Source of the DNA: Adhaeribacter rhizoryzae
GTDB taxonomy: Bacteria; Bacteroidota; Bacteroidia; Cytophagales; Hymenobacteraceae
NCBI RefSeq assembly: GCF_008629685.1
Contig: NZ_VWSF01000001.1
Coordinates: 682,001-746,000 of the forward strand
DNA length: 64,000 bases
Direction of reading: 5' to 3'
Numbering within the stretch: position 1 is the stretch's first letter; every line of letters starts with the position of its first letter. The translations under genes and the position numbers were made by a program. The notes under the pieces are model-generated. The model made no database searches, had not been told where the DNA came from, and saw only the letters and a list, made by a program, of their open reading frames with translations. Below are positions 1 through 8,718 of this stretch, one piece after another.

Positions 1-489
1 GGAGCGGGTATTTACAGCGAGTTGGTTTTGCCACCGGCCATAAAATTAATTGTAGTAAGTTCGTTGGGTAAGGCATTGGGTATTCCGGGTGGCGTTATTT
101 TAGCCGATGCGGCTACTATTCAAAGGTTAAAGCAGCACCCTTTTTTTGGTGGAGCCTCGCCGGTGGTGCCGGCTTATTTGTACGCTTTTATGCAGGCCGC
201 CAATATTTATGAAGAAGCCCGGGCGCAGCTCTTCCTGAATATTAATTATTTCTTATCTGGTCTAAAAGACAGAACGCTCTTCCAAAGTTTTCCAGATTAT
301 CCGGTGTTTTATACTGCCCAAAAGCAATTGTACCAATATTTGCTGGCGCACGATATTCTAATTTCCAGTTTTGCCTATCCTACACCCCAGCATGAACCCG
401 TAACCCGCATTATTCTAAATAGTTTACATACCAAAGCCGATATTGATAAACTGACCAGCCTGATAAATAAATATTCTGCTGAAATTTAA
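1..489 (+). CDS. PLP-dependent aminotransferase class I/II, C-terminal part (5' end outside window)
   Basis: The reading frame is open from base 1 and ends at 489, so the N-terminal half lies upstream of the window. The visible 162 residues carry the pyridoxal-phosphate lysine motif SSLGKA (lysine codon at 70-72), followed by a Gly-Pro-Gly-Gly-like turn. This is the pattern of fold-type I enzymes such as the 8-amino-7-oxononanoate synthase/glycine C-acetyltransferase group. The rest is the small C-terminal domain. An internal TTG at 22 is an artefact of truncation and not a start. The substrate cannot be told from this half. The family call is firm; the exact enzyme is open. Confidence 0.8.
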   Translation, partial: GAGIYSELVLPPAIKLIVVSSLGKALGIPGGVILADAATIQRLKQHPFFGGASPVVPAYLYAFMQAANIYEEARAQLFLNINYFLSGLKDRTLFQSFPDYPVFYTAQKQLYQYLLAHDILISSFAYPTPQHEPVTRIILNSLHTKADIDKLTSLINKYSAEI

Positions 490-621
490 AGCACAGAAGC
501 AACAATAATTTAATAAACCACTGCGCAAGAGCAATTAAAAAGTTTCTGTCCGATTTAACTACCTTTCCGGAAGAAGCAGTATCTTGTCGGCTATATTTTT
601 GATGAAATTTCGGAAGCGTAC

Positions 622-1854
622 ATGGCTTTAAATTACCTCTGGATTGCCTTTTTCCTGATTGCTTTTGTTATTGCCCTTTTTAAGCTGATATTTTTTCAGG
701 ATACCGCCATTTTCCAGGCTTTGGTAACCAGCACCTTCGATAATGCCAAAACCGGTTTCGAAATATCGCTGGGCTTAACCGGGGTAATGACTTTGTGGCT
801 GGGCCTGATGAAAATAGGGGAGCGGGGTGGTATTGTGGCACTCTTGGCCAAAGCCGTGGGGCCTTTTTTTAACCGCATTTTCCCGGACTTACCCAAGAAC
901 CACCCGGTTTTCGGTTCTATTCTCATGAATTTTTCGGCCAACATGCTGGGCCTGGATAATGCGGCTACCCCGCTGGGCCTCAAAGCCATGAAAGAAATGC
1001 AGGAGCTAAACCCTACGAAGGAAACAGCTTCTAACCCGCAAATAATGTTTCTGGTGCTTAACACGGCCGGTCTTACCATTATTCCGATTAGTGTAATTGT
1101 TTACCGCACCCAAATGGGCGCCGCCGACCCAACCGATATTTTTATTCCGGTTTTGCTTACCACGCTTATCACGGCTTTCTTTAGTTTAATTCTGGTAGCC
1201 ATTTACCAGCGCATCAATTTATTCGATTGGGTAATAATGGCTTACCTGGGCACGGCTTTTTTACTCATTGGACTAGTGATTTTTTACATGTCCGCCCAAA
1301 CCCAGGAACGCGTAGCTTTAATATCGCAGGTAGCCAGTAATATTATATTATTTAGCATTATTGTTTCTTTCATTGCCTTGGCCTGGCTGCGGAAAGTAAA
1401 CGTGTACGATGCTTTTATCGAAGGGGCCAAAGAAGGCTTTGGCGTTTCTATTAATATTATTCCGTATCTGGTAGCTATGCTGGTGGCCATTGGCGTTTTC
1501 CGGGCTTCGGGCGCTCTGGATATGATAGTAAACGGCATGGGCTGGGCTTTTGCCCAAATGGGCTTCGATACCGAATTTGTGCCGGCCTTACCCGTAGCAT
1601 TTATGAAACCCCTGAGCGGCAGCGGCGCCCGCGGACTGATGCTGGATGCGATGAAAACTTACGGCGCCGATTCGTTTGTCGGGCGGGTGGCCTCCTGTAT
1701 TCAGGGCGGTACCGAAACTACTTTTTATATTCTCGCGGTTTACTTCGGCTCAGTTGGTATTCGTAATACGCGCTACTCCGTTACCTGCGGTCTAATTGCT
1801 GATTTTGTGGGGGCTGTGATTGCTATTTTATTGGCTTACTTGTTCTTTAAGTAA
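622..1854 (+). CDS. SpmA/SpmB-type nucleoside-recognition (Gate) domain membrane protein
   Basis: This is a 410-residue polytopic membrane protein with about ten hydrophobic segments and two related halves. The N-terminal half resembles spore maturation protein A (SMNFSANMLGLDNAATPLG-like segment near residues 100-120). The C-terminal half resembles SpmB (PLSGSGARG near 330 and CIQGGTETTFY near 355). In Firmicutes spmA and spmB are separate sporulation genes; fused forms are common in non-sporulating Bacteroidota, where their role is unknown. Family knowledge suggests nucleoside or small-molecule transport, but the substrate is not established. The ATG at 622 begins directly before the first membrane segment. 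The gene stands alone between the PLP enzyme and a convergent enoyl-CoA hydratase. Confidence 0.85.
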   Translation: MALNYLWIAFFLIAFVIALFKLIFFQDTAIFQALVTSTFDNAKTGFEISLGLTGVMTLWLGLMKIGERGGIVALLAKAVGPFFNRIFPDLPKNHPVFGSILMNFSANMLGLDNAATPLGLKAMKEMQELNPTKETASNPQIMFLVLNTAGLTIIPISVIVYRTQMGAADPTDIFIPVLLTTLITAFFSLILVAIYQRINLFDWVIMAYLGTAFLLIGLVIFYMSAQTQERVALISQVASNIILFSIIVSFIALAWLRKVNVYDAFIEGAKEGFGVSINIIPYLVAMLVAIGVFRASGALDMIVNGMGWAFAQMGFDTEFVPALPVAFMKPLSGSGARGLMLDAMKTYGADSFVGRVASCIQGGTETTFYILAVYFGSVGIRNTRYSVTCGLIADFVGAVIAILLAYLFFK

Positions 1855-1923
1855 TAAATATTGGGAAAAGTTAATGATTAAATTAATTGGTGTTTAATAA
1901 ATTTTGAAAAAGAGGTAAGTAAT

Positions 1924-1994
1924 CCACTCGTGTCATTCAGGAGGAAACTATTTGGCTGCCTGCTAAATAGTTTCCTCCTGAATGACATGGGTGG
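1924..1994. repeat. Palindromic intergenic element, copy 1
   Basis: The arms 1931-1953 and 1965-1987 are perfectly complementary (23 bp) around an 11-base loop. The stem can be lengthened on both sides by Watson-Crick and G.U pairs to about 1924-1994. A second copy lies at 27028-27098 in the opposite orientation, with one compensatory pair change in the stem. The element sits 70 bases after the SpmA/B stop and 127 bases from the convergent enoyl-CoA hydratase stop, so it could also serve as a bidirectional terminator, but it lacks a T-tract. Confidence 0.85.
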
Positions 1995-2121
1995 GCTCCA
2001 TAGCCTTGTAAATAATATACTAGCAGCCTTGTAAATGGTGTACAGGCAAATATTACATTTCACTAGTTAATTTAACCAGTTATTTCCACCAGTTATTTGA
2101 AGAACAAAAAAGCTAATTATA

Positions 2122-2895
2122 TTACCTTCCCTTGAAATCCGGCTTACGTTTTTGAATAAAAGCTTCCATGCCTTCTTTCTGATCTTCGGAGGCGAAAGCC
2201 AGGTAAAAGTTTTTGCGCTCAAAATAAAGGCCTTCTTCCAACGAAGATTCAAAAGACCGCAGCACGGCTTCTTTGGCCAGGCGAACCGCTACCGGCGATT
2301 GCTGTGCAATTTCGGCGGCTAGTTTAAAAGCTTCTTCCAGGTATAATTCTACGGGTACCACCCGGTTCACCAAGCCGTACTTTTCGGCTTCTTCCGCGGA
2401 AATAAATTTGCCCGTGAGTACCATTTCCATGGCTTTAACTTTGCCGAGCGCGCGGGTTAAGCGTTGGGTACCACCGGCCCCGGGTAGCACCCCAATTTTT
2501 ATCTCAGGCTGACCAAACAAAGCGGTTTCGGAGGCAATAATCATGTCGCAGGTCATGGCTAGTTCACAGCCCCCACCCAACGCAAAACCTGATACGGCAG
2601 CAATAATGGGCTTCCTGGTTTTTTTAATTTGGTCCCAGGTGGCAAACTGGTCTTGTAGGAGCATGTCAATAGCCGATTTATCGGCCATTTGTTTTATATC
2701 GGCACCGGCAGCAAAAGCTTTTTCGTTGCCGGTTAAAATTATTACCCGCACACTTTCGTCCTGGTCTAAGGCTAGTAAAGCATCGCGTAGTTCGCTCATT
2801 AGTTGCGGACTGAGCGCATTCAATTCTTTGGGCCGATTAAATTCTATTAAAGAGATATGCTCCCGAATCTGGTTGGTTACTTTAATAAATTCCAT
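2122..2895 (-). CDS. Enoyl-CoA hydratase/isomerase (crotonase family)
   Basis: The 257 residues match a complete crotonase. The oxyanion-hole segments are AAGADI (residues 62-67) and GGGCELAM (107-114). The two catalytic glutamates expected of a true hydratase are present at E111 and E131 (GQPEIKIGVLPGAGG). This supports hydration of short- or medium-chain 2-enoyl-CoA in fatty-acid or amino-acid breakdown, rather than a hydrolase or isomerase variant. The gene lies 48 bases downstream of the aspartate kinase on the same strand and may be read from the same transcript, although no metabolic link is obvious. The specific pathway is not determinable here. Confidence 0.92.
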   Translation of the reverse strand: MEFIKVTNQIREHISLIEFNRPKELNALSPQLMSELRDALLALDQDESVRVIILTGNEKAFAAGADIKQMADKSAIDMLLQDQFATWDQIKKTRKPIIAAVSGFALGGGCELAMTCDMIIASETALFGQPEIKIGVLPGAGGTQRLTRALGKVKAMEMVLTGKFISAEEAEKYGLVNRVVPVELYLEEAFKLAAEIAQQSPVAVRLAKEAVLRSFESSLEEGLYFERKNFYLAFASEDQKEGMEAFIQKRKPDFKGR

Positions 2896-2943
2896 AGCGT
2901 AGCCTTTTAGATTTAAACAAATTATTCTTCAACGGGCAAATAT

Positions 2944-4203
2944 TTATTCTTTTTCGCGGCACACAAACTGAAAAGTAGAGCGGGTGCGTTGTTCGAGTAA
3001 TATTTCTTTGCCGTTGGTCAGGTGGTTAATGCTGTCTTCGGTATAATTTTTAATAGTGTACAACAACAGCCCGGCGTTGTAATGAAAAATAAATTGCTCT
3101 TGTAACTGTTCTTGTAGCAATTGCAGCCGGTCGGCGTCGTAATCGGTACATACCGAAAACGATATGGCGGAGTTTTGCATCAAATTTATTTTAAACCGCA
3201 GTTCGGCCAGCGCGTTAAAAATAGCGCTTAAATTTCGCTCCGAAACAAACGTAAAATCCCGTACGCCAAACGACAGCAAACACTGGTTACCCTTCCGGAT
3301 AAAAGCCGGCACTAGCTTTTCGTGTTTAGAATCTTTTATAACCGTGCCGGGTTCCTGCGGCTGCAAAAACGATTTTACATACAACGGAATTTGGCGGTTG
3401 GCCAGCGGTTTAATGGTTTTGGGGTGAATAACGCTGGCACCGTAATAGGCCATTTCTACCGTTTCCTGGTAAGATATTTCGTCGTACTTATGCGTGCGCA
3501 AAAAATATTTAGGATCAGCGTTTAAAAAGCCGGCTACGTCTTTCCAGATGGTAAGCGACTCGGCTTGCAGGCAGTAAGCAAATATTGCTCCGCTAAAATC
3601 CGAACCTTCGCGGCCTAGCGTGGTAGTGCGGTTTTCGGCAGCGCCGCCCAAAAAGCCTTGGGTAATAATTATTTTATCTTGTAACAAAGGCGCTACTTTA
3701 TCTTGCATATTTTTTTCGGTAGTAGCCCAATCTACGCGGGCTTCGCGCCAACCGCAATCCGTAGCAATGCATGTGCGGCAATCTAACCAAGCTGCCGGAA
3801 AACCAGCGTGGGCTAAATAATGGTAAAGAATAACAGATGATATTAATTCGCCTTGGCTAACTATTTGGTCATAGTGTTCGTCTGGCGGGCCGGCGGGTAG
3901 GTTTTGCAAATATTGCCGGATTTGGGAAAACTGATCTTGCAAATGCGCAAACACCGGGTGCTGGTTATCCGGGAATAATTCGGTGGTTATTTGGCGGTGG
4001 TAATATTCTATTTTTTGTAGCGCGGGTTCATAGTCCTGGTGGTTTTCCGCCAATTGGAAAACTTCTTCCAATGCATTGGTGGTTTTACCCATAGCCGAAA
4101 CCACAATTAAAAGTGGGCCCGAATACTGCTGCACAATGGCGGCCACATTTATTACAGCCGCTGCATCTTTTACCGAAGCACCACCAAACTTAAATACTTT
4201 CAT
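2944..4203 (-). CDS. lysC: Aspartate kinase
   Basis: Phosphorylates aspartate at the head of the lysine, threonine and methionine pathway. The protein begins with the diagnostic nucleotide-binding KFGGASV (residues 5-11) and contains GREGSDFSGAI in the aspartate-binding region. The N-terminal amino-acid kinase domain covers about residues 1-285, and the last 130 residues form an ACT-type regulatory region. At 419 residues it is slightly shorter than E. coli LysC (449) and is monofunctional, with no homoserine dehydrogenase fused. Effector specificity cannot be read from sequence. It follows a terminator at 4288-4312 that ends the upstream gene, so it probably has its own promoter in 4204-4287, where I found no convincing match to the consensus. 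Confidence 0.93.
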   Translation of the reverse strand: MKVFKFGGASVKDAAAVINVAAIVQQYSGPLLIVVSAMGKTTNALEEVFQLAENHQDYEPALQKIEYYHRQITTELFPDNQHPVFAHLQDQFSQIRQYLQNLPAGPPDEHYDQIVSQGELISSVILYHYLAHAGFPAAWLDCRTCIATDCGWREARVDWATTEKNMQDKVAPLLQDKIIITQGFLGGAAENRTTTLGREGSDFSGAIFAYCLQAESLTIWKDVAGFLNADPKYFLRTHKYDEISYQETVEMAYYGASVIHPKTIKPLANRQIPLYVKSFLQPQEPGTVIKDSKHEKLVPAFIRKGNQCLLSFGVRDFTFVSERNLSAIFNALAELRFKINLMQNSAISFSVCTDYDADRLQLLQEQLQEQFIFHYNAGLLLYTIKNYTEDSINHLTNGKEILLEQRTRSTFQFVCREKE

Positions 4204-4286
4204 ATTTTTATTTTAAACCAAACCTCTTGAATTAGTTGGTAAGTTATTTAAATATTCAGGACGAGGAAAAAGGAGAGGGCCACGGG

Positions 4287-4313
4287 CAAAAAAAAATCCT
4301 CTTGCGAGGATTC
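4287..4313 (-). terminator. Rho-independent terminator after the DUF5606 gene
   Basis: On the minus strand the stem GAATCCTC/GAGGATT, with a four-base loop, is followed by an uninterrupted run of at least eight T (the A-run at 4288-4296 on the plus strand). It starts 27 bases after the stop of the 4339-4812 gene and separates it from lysC. Confidence 0.9.
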
Positions 4314-4338
4314 TTATTTTTTAACCGAACTTGGGTTA

Positions 4339-4812
4339 TTATTTTGTTTTAGCTGCAGTTTCTGCTTTGTCTTCGGCCGTTTCGGGTTCCGGAGCAATAT
4401 TTTCTTCGGCAGCGGCCTCGGTAAACGGTACGTGTTTGCTTACAATATTATACCAGCCGGTAATCTTTTTAATATCCGATATATAAACGCGTTCGCGGTC
4501 GTAGTCCGGCACAATGGTTTCCATAAACTGGGTTAGCTCCGCATTCGACGATTTTGGGTTAACCTTTATTTCCGGGCCTTCCTGCTGGCGAATCCGTTCG
4601 AAAACTTCTGCCAATGGCAGGGTTTCTTCGGTATTTTGCTGGTAAACAGATATTTCGCTCAACAACGAGATGCGGTGCTTTGCCTGTGCGACAAAACGAT
4701 TATTTTTTTCATCCAAAGTTTCCACCACTATACCATTGCGCGATGGACTTACCACCCGGTATAAGCCGCTCATACCGGCAATAGAAGCAATATCTTTTAA
4801 ATCAACAGGCAT
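4339..4812 (-). CDS. DUF5606 family conserved protein
   Basis: This is a 157-residue soluble protein without a signal peptide. The N-terminus (MPVDLKDIASIAGMSGLY) and the ordered region to about residue 125 match the Bacteroidota-restricted DUF5606 family, whose function is unknown. The last 25 residues are an acidic, low-complexity Ala/Glu/Thr tail. It is immediately downstream (16 bases) of the TonB-domain gene and ends at a strong terminator, so tonB-like and DUF5606 probably form a two-gene unit, perhaps started at engB. I infer no function. Confidence 0.8.
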   Translation of the reverse strand: MPVDLKDIASIAGMSGLYRVVSPSRNGIVVETLDEKNNRFVAQAKHRISLLSEISVYQQNTEETLPLAEVFERIRQQEGPEIKVNPKSSNAELTQFMETIVPDYDRERVYISDIKKITGWYNIVSKHVPFTEAAAEENIAPEPETAEDKAETAAKTK

Positions 4813-4828
4813 AAATAACGTTTAAGTT

Positions 4829-5227
4829 TTAAAGTTTAAAGTTAATAGGAATACTTGTATTCAGGCTATAACCAGGCGCTTTAAATTTTAACAGCTTTAC
4901 TAATCTTAAAGCCTCGGCACCTAAACCGCCGCTGGCATCTTTCACTATTTTGTGGCTGGCAGTAGAGCCATCTTCGTTTAGCACAAAGCTTACAATAATT
5001 TGGCCGGCAATGCGGTTACGTTTGGCTAATGGCGGATAAACCATTTCTTTGTTAATAAATTCGTACATCGCCTCCTGGCCGCCTTCGTAAAATTCGGCTA
5101 CCGGTACTTTGTTAGTAGGGGGCGGGCTTTGTAGTTTAACAGTTGCTGCCGGGGTAGTGGTTTGGGCCGAAGCTGAAAAACCAGCCAACAGCAGAAAAGC
5201 GCAAAAACCTAAAACTTTTAATTTCAT
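4829..5227 (-). CDS. Secreted TonB C-terminal domain protein
   Basis: The 132-residue protein has a clear signal peptide (residues 1-21, ending in SASA) instead of the membrane anchor of a classic TonB, followed by a short Thr/Pro linker. A TonB C-terminal domain follows (YPPLAKRNRIAGQIIVSF near residues 67-84, then SGGLGAEALRLV). This domain normally contacts TonB-dependent receptors in the outer membrane. Such short periplasmic TonB-domain proteins are common in Bacteroidota and probably act in envelope sensing or as accessory energy transducers; this is inference. Neighbours are engB upstream (70 bases) and DUF5606 downstream. Confidence 0.85.
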   Translation of the reverse strand: MKLKVLGFCAFLLLAGFSASAQTTTPAATVKLQSPPPTNKVPVAEFYEGGQEAMYEFINKEMVYPPLAKRNRIAGQIIVSFVLNEDGSTASHKIVKDASGGLGAEALRLVKLLKFKAPGYSLNTSIPINFKL

Positions 5228-5297
5228 AAAACTTTAATATTATTTACAATGGGTTAACAACGTCTCTTTGCCCAATTTTAGTGCCAAAAATAAGGCA

Positions 5298-5900
5298 TTA
5301 ATTATTTAATTCGGCGTTTACCGATTCTATAAAATCTAAAATTTCATCGCGGCCTTTTTTCTCTTCCGAAGAAGTAAAAAACATTTGGGGTAATTCTTCC
5401 CAACTTTCCAGCAACTTCTTTTTATACACCGCCACAGCTTCCTGGGTTTTGTTTAACGATTGTTTATCGGTTTTGGTAAATACCAGTACAAAAGGAACTC
5501 CCAACGTTCCCAGCAACTGAATAAAATCCAGATCGGATTGCTGCGGGTCGTGCCGCGAATCGATCAATAAAAAAACGCAGGCCAGGTTTTTGCGTTGCTG
5601 CAAATAAGTTTTAATCATCTTCTGCCATTTATCCCTAGATTCTTTACTCACTTTGGCCCACCCGTAGCCTGGTAAATCGACCAGATACCAGTTGTCGTTT
5701 ATTTTAAAGTGGTTAATGAGCTGGGTTTTACCGGGTAAAGATGAAGTTTTGGCTAATTTATTCCGGCCCGTTAGCATATTAATCAACGAAGACTTTCCCA
5801 CATTCGATCGTCCAATAAAAGCGTACTCCGGCAAATCGGTTGCGGGGCATTTATCTACGGTGGTATTGCTGCTGATAAAGGTTGCTTCTTTAATTATCAT
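5298..5900 (-). CDS. engB: Ribosome biogenesis GTPase EngB (YsxC/YihA)
   Basis: GTPase required for assembly of the large ribosomal subunit. The 200 residues contain all G motifs in order: G1 GRSNVGKSS (30-38), a G2 threonine near 60, G3 DLPGYG (75-80), and G4 TKTD near 140. The length matches the family (about 195-210). The ATG at 5900 fits the usual N-terminus. Upstream is a 308-base AT-rich gap shared with the divergent PorE-like gene. No Bacteroidota promoter match was convincing there. Confidence 0.95.
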   Translation of the reverse strand: MIIKEATFISSNTTVDKCPATDLPEYAFIGRSNVGKSSLINMLTGRNKLAKTSSLPGKTQLINHFKINDNWYLVDLPGYGWAKVSKESRDKWQKMIKTYLQQRKNLACVFLLIDSRHDPQQSDLDFIQLLGTLGVPFVLVFTKTDKQSLNKTQEAVAVYKKKLLESWEELPQMFFTSSEEKKGRDEILDFIESVNAELNN

Positions 5901-6208
5901 TATTTTTACTTTACTATATGAATTTATTATATTCTTGAAAAAATGGTATTATACTATTTGAGTATGTCGTGCCTTTATTTTACTTTTACTCTTATAAAGC
6001 TTGGTAATTTAATATTTAAGCCGCTTTATTAGTAATAATAAATACAATTATAAAATTTACATCTTTGCTGCAATATATTTATGTATGTTAATGTGTTGTT
6101 GATTAAATGCAAAAACATAGATTTAGATATTGTAATTAATAACTAAGATTATTTAAAAATAATAAAAGTACGATAGCCGAATAGTTAATTCTTTCAAAAG
6201 CCAAAAGT
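5901..6208. other. Divergent intergenic region, AT-rich
   Basis: This 308-base gap separates divergent engB and the first PorE-like gene. It has no open frame of note and is very AT-rich. A CATCTTTG (6059-6066) resembles the -7 element TAnnTTTG with one mismatch, but no TTTG box stands at the right distance. A promoter for 6209 probably lies here; I cannot place it. Confidence 0.5.
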
Positions 6209-8194
6209 ATGAAACAGAACTACAAATGTATGATTATGCTACTCTTAATGAGCCTGATTGGTTCTGAAGGATTTGCTGAACCATTAAAAAAAGATAACAT
6301 ACAGGAAGCCGAAGCCGCTTACGCCCAGCAAGACTTAAAGCAGGCCGAAGCGCTTTATTTACAAGTGCTGCAAAAAACGCCCAACCATTTTTTGAGCAAT
6401 GCTCGTTTGGGAAGCCTGTATTTAGGAATTAACCAACCAGCTAAAGCCGTAGCTTATTTTAAACAGGCCATAGCGGTAAATAAAAAATATTCCCAGGATT
6501 TAAATCAGCAATTAGCTTTAGCTTATCAGTTATCTGCCGATTACGATAATGCTATTACCGTTTACTACGATTTATTAAAGCGCGAAAAAAAGAACAGCGC
6601 CGAGGTAGCCGTTTACCAGAAAAAAATTAACGAATGCATTGCGGGCAAACAGTTAATGGCAAACCCGCTTAAAGTTAAAGTAGATAATTTGGGTGCTTTG
6701 GTTAATTCGGCCAGTGTGGATCATGTACCGGTTTTAACCGCCAACGATAACACCATTTTGTTTACCTCGCAGCGTTCCAAAGACCTGCGCAAGCCAACCG
6801 CTACTTCCGACGAAGATATTTTTATGATTAACCGGATGGAAGAAAACTGGTCGTCGCCGGCTCGCCTGAAAGAACCATTTAATACCCCCAGCCACGAAGC
6901 TATACTGGCCGTAACCGCCGATGGTAATAAAATGTATTTTTACAGCAACAAAAATGGCAAAGGCGATATTTACGAGAGCAAAAAAGAAAAAGATAACGTT
7001 TGGCAAGCACCCGTAAAACTAGGGTCTAATATTAATACCAAGCACCACGAACTGTCTTTTGTTTTATCTGCCGATAATAATTTCGCTTTCTTTTCTTCTG
7101 ATCGGCCGGGTGGTTACGGCGGTTTGGATTTGTACATGAGCATAGCCGATGGCAACGGTAACTGGAGCGAAGCCATTAACCTAGGGCCCAATATTAATAC
7201 AGTTTACGACGAAGATGCCCCATTTTTAAGTGCCGACAATAATATGCTGTATTTTAGCTCTAAAGGCCACAACACCATTGGAGGCTACGATATTTTTAAA
7301 TCTACTATTAACGGCGCGGTTTGGTCGCTGGCGCAAAATATGGGCGTACCCATTAACTCGCCTTACGACGATGCTTTTTACGTGCAGACCCAAGACGGGA
7401 AAGTTGCTTATTTTTCATCGGACCGGCCGGGTGGTTTTGGCGAAAGCGATATTTATTCTGTAGAGAAAGAAGAAGTTATTGCTTCAACGGAGCCCGAAGA
7501 AATGATTGGCCCTTACACCGCTATGGTCGGCGACGATGACTTAGAAGCCATTATGCCGGCCCTTACCAAGGCCCAGGCTGCCCAGGTAAACCAAACTCGC
7601 AAATTTATGGGCTATGTAATAGATGCCAAAACCAACGATACCCTGGCAGCCCGCATTACCTTACTGGATAAAACGCTTTTTAACACCGATGTGCAGGTAG
7701 AAACAACTCCTGAAGGCTATTTTGAACTGGAACTGGATAAAGATAAAACTTATGGTTTATTAATCGAGAGCAATGGCTACCAGATTCGTTCGCAGATGCT
7801 GAACCAGCCGGAAGGTAACGACGCCGAAAACTTTACCGCAATGCTGCAGCCAGATAGTGTGGCAGTGTCGCGCTTAGCCTTACAAAATATTCAGTTTTAC
7901 CCTAATCAGGAGTTTATTAAGAGTTATTCGTTGGCAGAATTAGATTGGCTGTATACTTATTTATTAGATAATCCGCAGGTAGATGCTGTAATTACCGATT
8001 ACCGGAATACCGAAGATACTGTACAGGATAAGAAAAAGTTAAATCAGCAAAGAGCCGCCAGCGTTATTAAATATTTAAATGCAAAAGGTTTAGAGCCGGG
8101 CCGCATCCGCTTTGCGGCTAAAAACACGAAACCCTTACCCGCGAAAAATGAAATGGCGATGGGCTTGGTTATAAATTTAGAACCAACCGAGTAG
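6209..8194 (+). CDS. PorE-like TPR-PD40 protein with degenerate OmpA domain
   Basis: Exported protein of 661 residues. Order of domains: signal peptide (1-23), tetratricopeptide repeats (about 30-145), a WD40-like PD40 beta-propeller (about 170-425, with repeated SSDRPGGYGG and YFSSKGHN-type blades), a carboxypeptidase-regulatory-like fold (about 465-545), and a C-terminal OmpA-like region (555-660). This order is that of PorE of the type IX secretion system. The OmpA region has lost the peptidoglycan signature: in place of GHxDxxG there is ITDYRNTED, and LNQQRAASV replaces the NxxLSxxRA helix. It may have an altered anchoring role. A strong terminator follows, and the intact paralogue lies 524 bases downstream. 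Confidence 0.82.
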   Translation: MKQNYKCMIMLLLMSLIGSEGFAEPLKKDNIQEAEAAYAQQDLKQAEALYLQVLQKTPNHFLSNARLGSLYLGINQPAKAVAYFKQAIAVNKKYSQDLNQQLALAYQLSADYDNAITVYYDLLKREKKNSAEVAVYQKKINECIAGKQLMANPLKVKVDNLGALVNSASVDHVPVLTANDNTILFTSQRSKDLRKPTATSDEDIFMINRMEENWSSPARLKEPFNTPSHEAILAVTADGNKMYFYSNKNGKGDIYESKKEKDNVWQAPVKLGSNINTKHHELSFVLSADNNFAFFSSDRPGGYGGLDLYMSIADGNGNWSEAINLGPNINTVYDEDAPFLSADNNMLYFSSKGHNTIGGYDIFKSTINGAVWSLAQNMGVPINSPYDDAFYVQTQDGKVAYFSSDRPGGFGESDIYSVEKEEVIASTEPEEMIGPYTAMVGDDDLEAIMPALTKAQAAQVNQTRKFMGYVIDAKTNDTLAARITLLDKTLFNTDVQVETTPEGYFELELDKDKTYGLLIESNGYQIRSQMLNQPEGNDAENFTAMLQPDSVAVSRLALQNIQFYPNQEFIKSYSLAELDWLYTYLLDNPQVDAVITDYRNTEDTVQDKKKLNQQRAASVIKYLNAKGLEPGRIRFAAKNTKPLPAKNEMAMGLVINLEPTE

Positions 8195-8220
8195 CAAACT
8201 AATATTTATTTTGTTTATTT

Positions 8221-8258
8221 AAACGGGTAATTCAGAGGCGTGAATTACCCGTTTTGAT
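8221..8258 (+). terminator. Rho-independent terminator
   Basis: A perfect 13-bp stem (8221-8233 with 8242-8254) around an 8-base loop, followed by TTTTGATTT. It begins 26 bases after the stop of the first PorE-like gene, so the two paralogues are separate transcription units. Confidence 0.85.
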
Positions 8259-8718
8259 TTGCCCTTAAACATACATTTGTACAATGATACGGCTGGTTTT
8301 AAGTTTTTGAGCGGCTGTAAAAATGCTTTCGGGCATTTCAGGTGTAAATAAAATTGACCGGCGGTGGTATTATTGTAGAAATAAAAATTACCCTCAAACT
8401 TTTAAATAGCTTTATATAAGCCTTTTCTATATAGATTGGTGTAATATTTTAAGACAGATAATTTAGATAATTTTTTGAATATACTTAAGTTTTCTATCTT
8501 AGCGCAGAATTTAAGCCAATCGGGAAATCAGAAACTACAATAATATTGGGATACTAACGGCGGCAAACCATTTTAGAGGGTTAAATTTAGAAGAATAGCT
8601 ATATCAAACTTTGCTAACTAGCGTATAATTACCGAATATATAATTTTTCTTATGCTAATTCTTCAATCAGAAAATAATTACAAACCTTAAACTTATCTGA
8701 AAATAATAACCATTTCAT
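8259..8718 (+). other. Intergenic region with candidate promoter of the second PorE-like gene
   Basis: No gene is visible in this stretch. At 8495-8502 lies TATCTTAG, one base off the -7 element TAnnTTTG. TTTG at 8474-8477 gives a spacer of 17, shorter than the usual 19-21. If real, the leader is about 210 bases long. A second TACATTTG at 8272-8279 lacks a properly spaced upstream box. Confidence 0.35.

Noticed and set aside
22-489. TTG at 22 as the start of a 155-residue protein
   Set aside because: The frame continues to base 1 with family-typical residues (G-A-G-I-Y-S-E-L), so the gene is truncated by the window edge.
8272-8279. TACATTTG as a promoter of the second PorE-like gene
   Set aside because: The nearest TTTG is only 15 bases upstream and lies in the terminator stem; the leader would exceed 430 bases.
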